Positions 7,197 to 12,239 of a stretch of 12,239 nucleotides of DNA are shown here, in pieces (positions within the stretch are counted from its first letter, which is position 1; the number at the start of each line of letters is the position of its first letter). Location of the stretch: NCBI GenBank assembly GCA_027011725.1, contig JALUZQ010000046.1, positions 1 through 12,239 on the forward strand. Reading direction: 5' to 3'. The stretch comes from Sulfurimonas sp. (GTDB lineage: Bacteria > Campylobacterota > Campylobacteria > Campylobacterales > Sulfurimonadaceae). Position numbers and translations under genes: made by a program. The notes beneath the pieces are model-generated. The model had not been told where the DNA came from. It ran no database searches and was given only the letters and a program-made list of their open reading frames with translations.

Positions 7197-7299
7197 GAAA
7201 AAGTGGTAAATTTTTTTAATTTTTTGCAATTTATATTTTTTAGGGTACACTTCCACAATCAAAAAACAAATCACTCTACTATATATATAGGAAAACGAA
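7197..7299 (+). promoter_or_regulatory. AT-rich divergent intergenic region, presumed topA promoter and leader
   Basis: The 211-bp gap between the divergent flagellin and topA starts contains the flagellin promoter and leader, then this AT-rich stretch with T-runs at 7211-7217 and 7221-7225. Such T-tracts upstream of the -10 are typical of vegetative promoters in Campylobacterota, which often lack a clear -35. Candidate -10 boxes are TATATT (7232-7237) and TACACT (7245-7250). The TATATAT at 7282-7288 is too close to the start codon to be attractive. The topA ribosome site AGGA is at 7289-7292. The exact start point cannot be fixed by eye. Confidence 0.4.
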
Positions 7300-9534
7300 T
7301 TGAAATTAATTATCGTCGAATCACCTGCAAAAGCCCGTACTATCAAGAACTTTTTGGGCAAGGGGTATGATGTTATTGCCTCTAAAGGGCACATCCGCGA
7401 CCTGCCAAAATCCCGTTTTGGAATCACTTTAGATGAAGAGACACACCAGCTTGTACCGAAGTATTCCGTTGCCAAAGAGAATGCACCAACCGTTAAAGAG
7501 ATAAAAGAGAAAGCCAAAAAAGCAGATACTATCTATATCGCAACCGATGAGGACCGCGAAGGGGAAGCTATAGGCTGGCATATTGCCCATGCCATCAAAA
7601 AAGACCCAGAGGAGCTGCCTCGTATAGTCTTTCATGAGATCACCAAAACGGCTATAAAACATGCACTCGAGTCTGCACGTAAAATAGACATGAACATGGT
7701 AAATGCCCAACAGGCACGTCGTCTACTCGATAGAATAGTAGGGTACAAACTCTCTCCACTTCTTGCTTCAAAAATACAAAAAGGACTCAGCGGCGGGCGT
7801 GTACAGAGTTCAACGCTTAAACTTGTTGTAGATAAAGAGCGTGAGATCAAAGCCTTTGTTCCCCAAGAGTACTGGAGCATAGACACTGTTTTTAAAACAA
7901 ACATCGATGCAAATCTCATCAAGCATAAAGGCAAAAAGGTAGAAAAACTCTCTATAAAGAACAAAGAGGAAGCTGATGCCATCACCAAGAGTGTCAAAGC
8001 TGACGAATTTAACATCGCGAAAATAGAGACAAAACAGCGTAAAAGCTCAACTCCACCTCCATTTATGACATCAACACTCCAGCAGACTGCTTCAAGCAAA
8101 CTCGGGTTTACTCCGAAAAAGACGATGATGATAGCGCAAACACTCTATGAAGGTGTGCAAACTCCAGATGGCACTTCAGGGGTTATCACTTATATGAGAA
8201 CCGATTCACTCAACTTGGCGCAAGAGGCAGTTGGCGCGGTTCGCGGCATTATAGAGAACAGATATGGCAAAAAATACCTTCCAAAAGAGCCAAAGACCTA
8301 CAACAAAAAAGCAAAGAATGCGCAAGAGGCTCATGAGGCTATTCGCCCTACTATGTTGCAGTTCACTCCAGAGGTCGCACAAACATTTTTAAAAGCAGAT
8401 GAGATAAAACTCTACCGTCTTATCTATGAGCGTTTTATGGCATGTCAGATGGAAGATGCAATATTTGAGCAACAAAGTATCATCTTTAAAGGGAATGAGA
8501 ACGAGTACCGCGCAAGTGGCAGAAAGCTCATTTTTGATGGTTTTTACGCAGTAACGGGAACAGAGGACAAAGACAAACTCTTACCTACTCTCAAAGAGGG
8601 AGACAAAGCCGAGATTCAAAGCATAAAACCCGAACAGCACTTTACAGAACCGCCGGCACGTTACTCAGAAGCGAGTCTTATTAAAAAGCTTGAAGCTGAG
8701 GGAGTTGGTCGTCCATCAACCTATGCTCCAACCATTGCAACACTCTCAAACCGTACCTATGTAACTATAGAGAAGAAGCAGATCATTCCTACTAAGATCG
8801 CTTTTACAGTGACTGAGATTTTAGAAAAGAACTTTCCAAATATTGTCGACATCAACTTCACGGCAAATATGGAAGAGGAACTCGATGAGATAGCAGAGGG
8901 CAAAGTAGACTGGCAACAACTCCTGCTTGATTTTTATGAAAAGTTCATGAAACAGATAGAGGAAGGAAAAGAGAACATAGTCTCCCTTAAACTTGCAAAA
9001 CCACTCGGACGCACCTGCCCAAAATGTGGTGAGCATGAGCTTCTACTGCGTTCAGGACGCTTTGGAAACTTCATCGCATGTAGCGGTTTTCCTAAATGTA
9101 AATACACAGAACAGTGTGACGAAGAAGGAAACGCAGTCGAAAAAAAAGAGACCACAGCAGATGAGAAGTGTGACAAGTGTGGTGCAGATATGATCGTGAA
9201 AAATGGACGCAACGGGCAATTTTTAGCATGTTCAAACTACCCTGATTGTAAAAATACAAAAAGCATCAATGTCGAAGAGAAGGTAAGTGAAACTCCTTGT
9301 CCGGACTGTGGTGGAAAAATCAGCCTTAAAAACTCACGTCGTGGACCATTTTGGGGATGTGAAAATTATCCTGAATGTAAGTTCATCTCCAAGTTTGAGC
9401 CAACGACCATCAAATGTAAAGAGAAAGGCTGCACGGGCGTACTCGCACCGCGAACATACAGAAACAAAGAGGTGTACGAGTGTGTAAAGTGTAAAGCACG
9501 TACACCTCGCGAAGAGATAGACGAGAAGAAATAA
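7300..9534 (+). CDS. topA: DNA topoisomerase I (type IA)
   Basis: 744-aa enzyme that relaxes negatively supercoiled DNA by passing one strand through a transient break held on a tyrosine. The start is TTG at 7300, seven bases after AGGA (7289-7292); the protein then begins MKLIIVESPAKARTIKNFLG, the standard Toprim start. The Toprim acidic motif DEDREGEAIGWH begins at residue 83 (D83, D85, E87). The active-site block GVITYMRTDS gives Tyr298 and Arg300. The C-terminus carries four Cys4 zinc modules with first cysteines near residues 573, 624, 667 and 706. The last one (CKEKGC to CVKC) has wider spacing and is the most divergent. Length is close to other Campylobacterota TopA and shorter than the 865-aa E. 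coli enzyme. It is transcribed divergently from flagellin and heads the run to the antiporter. Confidence 0.98.
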   Translation: MKLIIVESPAKARTIKNFLGKGYDVIASKGHIRDLPKSRFGITLDEETHQLVPKYSVAKENAPTVKEIKEKAKKADTIYIATDEDREGEAIGWHIAHAIKKDPEELPRIVFHEITKTAIKHALESARKIDMNMVNAQQARRLLDRIVGYKLSPLLASKIQKGLSGGRVQSSTLKLVVDKEREIKAFVPQEYWSIDTVFKTNIDANLIKHKGKKVEKLSIKNKEEADAITKSVKADEFNIAKIETKQRKSSTPPPFMTSTLQQTASSKLGFTPKKTMMIAQTLYEGVQTPDGTSGVITYMRTDSLNLAQEAVGAVRGIIENRYGKKYLPKEPKTYNKKAKNAQEAHEAIRPTMLQFTPEVAQTFLKADEIKLYRLIYERFMACQMEDAIFEQQSIIFKGNENEYRASGRKLIFDGFYAVTGTEDKDKLLPTLKEGDKAEIQSIKPEQHFTEPPARYSEASLIKKLEAEGVGRPSTYAPTIATLSNRTYVTIEKKQIIPTKIAFTVTEILEKNFPNIVDINFTANMEEELDEIAEGKVDWQQLLLDFYEKFMKQIEEGKENIVSLKLAKPLGRTCPKCGEHELLLRSGRFGNFIACSGFPKCKYTEQCDEEGNAVEKKETTADEKCDKCGADMIVKNGRNGQFLACSNYPDCKNTKSINVEEKVSETPCPDCGGKISLKNSRRGPFWGCENYPECKFISKFEPTTIKCKEKGCTGVLAPRTYRNKEVYECVKCKARTPREEIDEKK

Positions 9535-9536
9535 AA

Positions 9537-10061
9537 ATGAAAATAGGCATCATATCAGACTCTCATACAAAAGTAAAAAAGGCTAAAAGAGCCGTAAAAA
9601 TGCTTCTGAAAAAAGGTGCTGATTTTTTCATTCATGCCGGAGATATCGTCAACCCTGAGACTCTTGACATTTTAGAGAACTCAGGAAAAAAGTACATCGC
9701 CGTCTATGGAAACAACGATGCACACCTTGCAGAGTACCACAACCGTTACCATCTCGTACAAGAGCCCTACTACTTCAAACTCGCAAACACCAAATTCAAA
9801 CTCATGCACCTGCCATTTTATATGAGCAGTGATGCAGAGGTCATCATCTTTGGACATACGCATAAATTTGAGGTAAAGTTCATCGAAGGAACACTCTTTT
9901 TAAACCCCGGTGAGGTCTGTGCAAGAAACAAACCGACATCTGAGTGTGTGATGCTTGAGGTACTTGACGATGAATTTATAGTAAAATACTATACACAAAA
10001 TAAAGGCGAAGATGAGTACACGCTTCATGAGAGCTTCTCATTTCAAAGGCAAAAATCGTGA
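9537..10061 (+). CDS. YfcE/MJ0936-type metallophosphoesterase
   Basis: 174-aa protein of the calcineurin-like phosphodiesterase superfamily, small YfcE/MJ0936 branch, which hydrolyses phosphodiesters with two metal ions. Predicted metal ligands are all visible: D8 and H10 (SDSH), D36 (HAGD), N59 (YGNND), H91 (LMHLP), and H107 and H109 (GHTH), followed by LNPGE. The usual 'HG' after the fourth strand is replaced by HLPF, and the segment that normally follows is short, so the loop over the active site may differ. The natural substrate is not known for the branch. ATG lies two bases after the topA stop with only a weak purine-rich site, suggesting coupling to topA. The end overlaps bioB by four bases (GTGA). 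There are no signal peptide or membrane segments, so it is cytoplasmic. Confidence 0.88.
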   Translation: MKIGIISDSHTKVKKAKRAVKMLLKKGADFFIHAGDIVNPETLDILENSGKKYIAVYGNNDAHLAEYHNRYHLVQEPYYFKLANTKFKLMHLPFYMSSDAEVIIFGHTHKFEVKFIEGTLFLNPGEVCARNKPTSECVMLEVLDDEFIVKYYTQNKGEDEYTLHESFSFQRQKS

Positions 10062-10906
10062 AAAAAGAAGAGATATTTTTATGTTCAATCTGTAACATTA
10101 ACAGTGGAACATGTAAAGAAGATTGTAAATTTTGCTCACAAAGCGTACGCTACAAAGCAGATATTGAGCGCTACAAACAAAAACCGATGGAGGAGATTCT
10201 CCAAGAGGCACAAATTGCCAGAGACAACGGTGCACTTGGCTTTTGTCTTGTTACTGCCGACAAAGGTTTGACTGACAAAACACTCGACTTTGTCTGCAGT
10301 GTTGCCAAAGAGGTACAAAAAGTAGCACCCGAGCTGCGTTTAATAGCCTGCAATGGAACAGCGACACTTGAACAGCTCCTTGTACTCAAAGAGGCAGGCA
10401 TCAAAGCCTACAATCATAACCTTGAGACAAGTGAGGCCTTCTACCCCCAAATCTGTACCACCCATCCATGGAGTGAGCGTTATGAGACCTGTCAAAATGT
10501 AAACGCAGCGGGGCTTGTGCTTATCAGCGGCGGTATATTTGGACTTGGAGAGAGCCAAGAGGACAGAGTTTCTATGCTTGAATCTCTCAAATCTCTCAAT
10601 CCGACTTCAGTGCCTATCAACTTCTATCACCATAATGTTGCTCTAGAGCTTGAGCCGAATCCTCTGACAACAGATGAGGCGCTCTCACTTATAAAACTCA
10701 CACGAAAAACACTTGATAAGGCTCAAAGAATTATGGTCGCAGGCGGACGCGAGCTTATGTTTAAAGATCGTCAGGCAGAGATATTTGAAAATGGAGCAAA
10801 CTCCATAGTCATAGGCAACTACCTCACAACCAAAGGTAGAATGATGAGCCAAGATCTTCAAATGCTCAAATCTCTCAACTTAGAAGTCGCTAAAAAAGTA
10901 CAATAA
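10058..10906 (+). CDS. bioB: Biotin synthase (radical SAM), with altered auxiliary-cluster ligands
   Basis: 282-aa enzyme that inserts sulfur into dethiobiotin, the last step of biotin synthesis. The start is GTG at 10058, with AAAGG at 10045-10049, overlapping the previous stop by four bases. The radical-SAM cluster motif is C19-x3-C23-x2-C26. BioB family blocks include GFCLVTA (C63), LIACNGTA (C98), YNHNLETS (118-125), SGGIFGLGES (157-166), VPIN, and VAGGRE (227-232). Compared with E. coli BioB, C63 and C98 match the auxiliary-cluster ligands C97 and C128. However, Ile156 stands where C188 is expected and Met226 where R260 is expected. Loss of the Arg is seen in other Campylobacterota as far as I recall; loss of the third Cys is less expected. 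The length (about 60 residues shorter than E. coli) is normal for this phylum. No other bio genes are in the window. Confidence 0.93.
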   Translation: MKKEEIFLCSICNINSGTCKEDCKFCSQSVRYKADIERYKQKPMEEILQEAQIARDNGALGFCLVTADKGLTDKTLDFVCSVAKEVQKVAPELRLIACNGTATLEQLLVLKEAGIKAYNHNLETSEAFYPQICTTHPWSERYETCQNVNAAGLVLISGGIFGLGESQEDRVSMLESLKSLNPTSVPINFYHHNVALELEPNPLTTDEALSLIKLTRKTLDKAQRIMVAGGRELMFKDRQAEIFENGANSIVIGNYLTTKGRMMSQDLQMLKSLNLEVAKKVQ

Positions 10907-10908
10907 AG

Positions 10909-12063
10909 ATGAATGATAACGTTATACTAATCGTCACCCTTTCGCTTATTATAATGTTATCGCCTTTTTTTGCAAAAACGCTGCGTTTACCTACGACACC
11001 CATTGAGATCATCTTGGGTTCGCTCTTTGGATATGCAGGCTTTTTGCATGATGAACACCTTTTTGACCTTGTTGCTGAATTTGGTTTTCTCTATTTGATG
11101 TTTATCGCAGGAACAGAGATCAATCTTAAAAATGTTCTTAAAACTCCCCCTGTTATCATTAAAAAGGTTTCTATTTACCTCATCATACTCTACACCTTTT
11201 CCATCGCTTTTTCTATGCAGTTTCATTTGGGAAAAATTTTTATGGTTCTCCTGCCGCTCATTTCAGTCGGGCTTGTGGCATCACTCGCTAAAGAGTACGG
11301 TAAAACTCCATGGCTCAACCTCTCTATGGTTGCCGGTGGCATCGGAGAAGTCGCGAGTATCGTCATACTTACCATTACCTCTGCTGCGCTTAAATCAGGT
11401 GTGGGGCTTGCACTTTTTCAGCACATTATGGCACTCATAGCATTTTTGGTCTTTATGTTTTTACTCTTTCGTTTTATGCAGCTGCTCTTTTGGTGGTTTC
11501 CAAAAGTAGCAACAGCACTCATGCCTCATCAAGACAAAGCAGAGCAGGACATCAGACTCTCTATGGGCATATTTTTTCTTCTTGTAGGAGCTATGCTCTT
11601 TTTACATCTTGAACTTGCATTTGGTGCCTTTTTAGCGGGAATTTTCATTCCCTCTTTTTTCCAGCATAAACACGAACTTCCCGAAAAACTCGCTTCTTTT
11701 GGATTTGGCTTTTTGATCCCTATCTTTTTCATCCATATCGGCAGTTCATTTCATCTTGATGCACTCTTTATGAACGGGCTTATCAAAGAAGCATTCATCA
11801 TCACGCTAGTGATGATACTGATGCGACTCATCGCCTCAGTTGTCTTTTTAAAAGAGCTTGGCATTACAGACACCATTCTCTTTGGTCTCTCCCACTCAAT
11901 GCCACTCACTCTACTCATTGCGATGGCAACACTCGCATACAGTACCAACTCGATTGACACTCTACACTACTACGCCTTCATCTTAGCGGCACTCTTTCAA
12001 GTCATAAGTGTTATGATTGCCATTAAAGTGATACATATCTATAAAAAAGCTTCAGTTATTTAG
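10909..12063 (+). CDS. CPA2-type cation/proton antiporter membrane protein
   Basis: 384-aa inner-membrane protein with about eleven or twelve hydrophobic segments. It fits the Na+/H+ exchanger domain of the CPA2 family (KefB/NapA-like), exchanging Na+ or K+ for protons. Family signs are an N-terminal TTPIEIILGSLFG (29-41), the SVGLVASLAKEYG crossover helix (119-131), GAFLAGIFIPS (239-249) and FLIPIFFIHIGSSF (268-281). Where NapA has the Asp-Asp ion site, this protein reads G146-E147 (GGIGEVASIVILT). There is no C-terminal TrkA-N/RCK regulatory domain, so KefB/KefC-type nucleotide gating is unlikely. ATG is two bases after bioB with no strong ribosome site, so expression probably depends on read-through and coupling. 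The final codons overlap, tail to tail, with the next gene on the other strand. Which cation it carries cannot be told from sequence. Confidence 0.88.
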   Translation: MNDNVILIVTLSLIIMLSPFFAKTLRLPTTPIEIILGSLFGYAGFLHDEHLFDLVAEFGFLYLMFIAGTEINLKNVLKTPPVIIKKVSIYLIILYTFSIAFSMQFHLGKIFMVLLPLISVGLVASLAKEYGKTPWLNLSMVAGGIGEVASIVILTITSAALKSGVGLALFQHIMALIAFLVFMFLLFRFMQLLFWWFPKVATALMPHQDKAEQDIRLSMGIFFLLVGAMLFLHLELAFGAFLAGIFIPSFFQHKHELPEKLASFGFGFLIPIFFIHIGSSFHLDALFMNGLIKEAFIITLVMILMRLIASVVFLKELGITDTILFGLSHSMPLTLLIAMATLAYSTNSIDTLHYYAFILAALFQVISVMIAIKVIHIYKKASVI

Positions 12064-12239
12064 CCTCTTTTTCCTGCTCTTTTATATACGAAGCGATGTC
12101 ATGACCATGATTGAGCCCAAGTGCAATGCTTCCACCACTCTCCTGAGTAATATCTCCCGCGACAAAAAGTCCTTTGACATTTGTTTCATAATGCTCATCG
12201 TGTACAGGCTTGCCATCTTTCTCCTCTATGCCTGAACTT
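12056..12239 (-). CDS. FAD-dependent pyridine nucleotide oxidoreductase, C-terminal part (5' end outside window)
   Basis: The - strand is open from the window edge to TAA at 12058-12056, giving 60 residues. The segment ETNVKGLFVAGDITQESGGS is the FAD-binding C-terminal signature (T-x-V-x-G-L-F-x-A-G-D) of thioredoxin reductase-like and related flavoproteins, followed by IALGLNHGHDIASYI, where a helix contacts the flavin. The full enzyme could be a thioredoxin-reductase-like protein, a ferredoxin-NADP reductase of that fold, or another NAD(P)H-FAD reductase. The redox centre is outside the window, so I cannot choose. The last eight bases overlap the 3' end of the convergent antiporter gene, and there is no room for a separate terminator between them. 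Confidence 0.75.
   Translation of the reverse strand, partial: SSGIEEKDGKPVHDEHYETNVKGLFVAGDITQESGGSIALGLNHGHDIASYIKEQEKEAK

Noticed and set aside
7281..7288. TATATAT as the -10 box of topA
   Set aside because: It would start transcription at or inside the ribosome site, leaving almost no leader. It is better read as AT-rich leader sequence.
1..12239. CRISPR arrays, tRNA or rRNA genes, insertion sequences, phage genes or defence systems
   Set aside because: I saw no repeat-spacer pattern, transposase, terminal repeats or cloverleaf sequence. Coding density is near complete with recognised housekeeping and motility genes.

Overview
The window looks like chromosome of a motile, free-living-type member of the Campylobacterota (former Epsilonproteobacteria; Sulfurimonas or a relative would fit, but the genus is inference). 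The evidence is AT-rich coding sequence, a pseudaminic-acid/Maf flagellin glycosylation block, a short BioB of the Campylobacter/Helicobacter type, and a flagellin gene directly beside topA, an arrangement also known in Helicobacter pylori (flaB-topA). Every gene is chromosomal housekeeping or motility. I see no mobile element, CRISPR array, tRNA or rRNA.

Region 1 (1-6218, + strand) is a tightly packed, probably translationally coupled operon segment. It holds the C-terminal end of pseudaminic acid synthase (PseI) followed by three consecutive, divergent paralogs of the motility accessory factor / flagellin glycosyltransferase family (Maf, MptE-like DUF115 core; about 634, 664 and 666 aa). 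Junctions are an 8-nt overlap, a 1-nt gap and an 8-nt overlap. PseI makes the nonulosonate sugar. The Maf proteins are expected to attach it, after CMP activation by enzymes outside the window, to flagellin Ser/Thr residues.

Region 2 (6246-7196, - strand) is a compact 280-aa flagellin gene convergent with the Maf operon. It has a well-matched sigma-28 (FliA) promoter and a leader of about 75 nt with two small hairpins and two GGA motifs, one in a hairpin loop and one in the Shine-Dalgarno, suggestive of CsrA control. An 11-bp perfect hairpin lies between the two convergent genes. The acceptor protein and its presumed glycosyltransferases are therefore physically adjacent.

Region 3 (7197-12063, + strand) is a compact run of topA (DNA topoisomerase I with four C-terminal Cys4 zinc modules), a YfcE/MJ0936-type phosphodiesterase, bioB and a CPA2-type cation/proton antiporter, with gaps of 2 nt or a 4-nt overlap. 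The BioB lacks two of the four residues that ligate the sulfur-donating auxiliary cluster in the E. coli enzyme. The antiporter carries Gly-Glu where related antiporters have an Asp-containing ion site.

Region 4 (12056-12239, - strand) is the C-terminal end of an FAD-dependent pyridine-nucleotide-type oxidoreductase, whose stop codon overlaps the antiporter 3' end by 8 nt.

Nothing here is a clearly new system. The points most worth a second look are the triple Maf tandem with its AT-rich third member, the BioB ligand substitutions, the flagellin leader architecture, and a flagellin D1 region that resembles TLR5-active rather than TLR5-evading flagellins.
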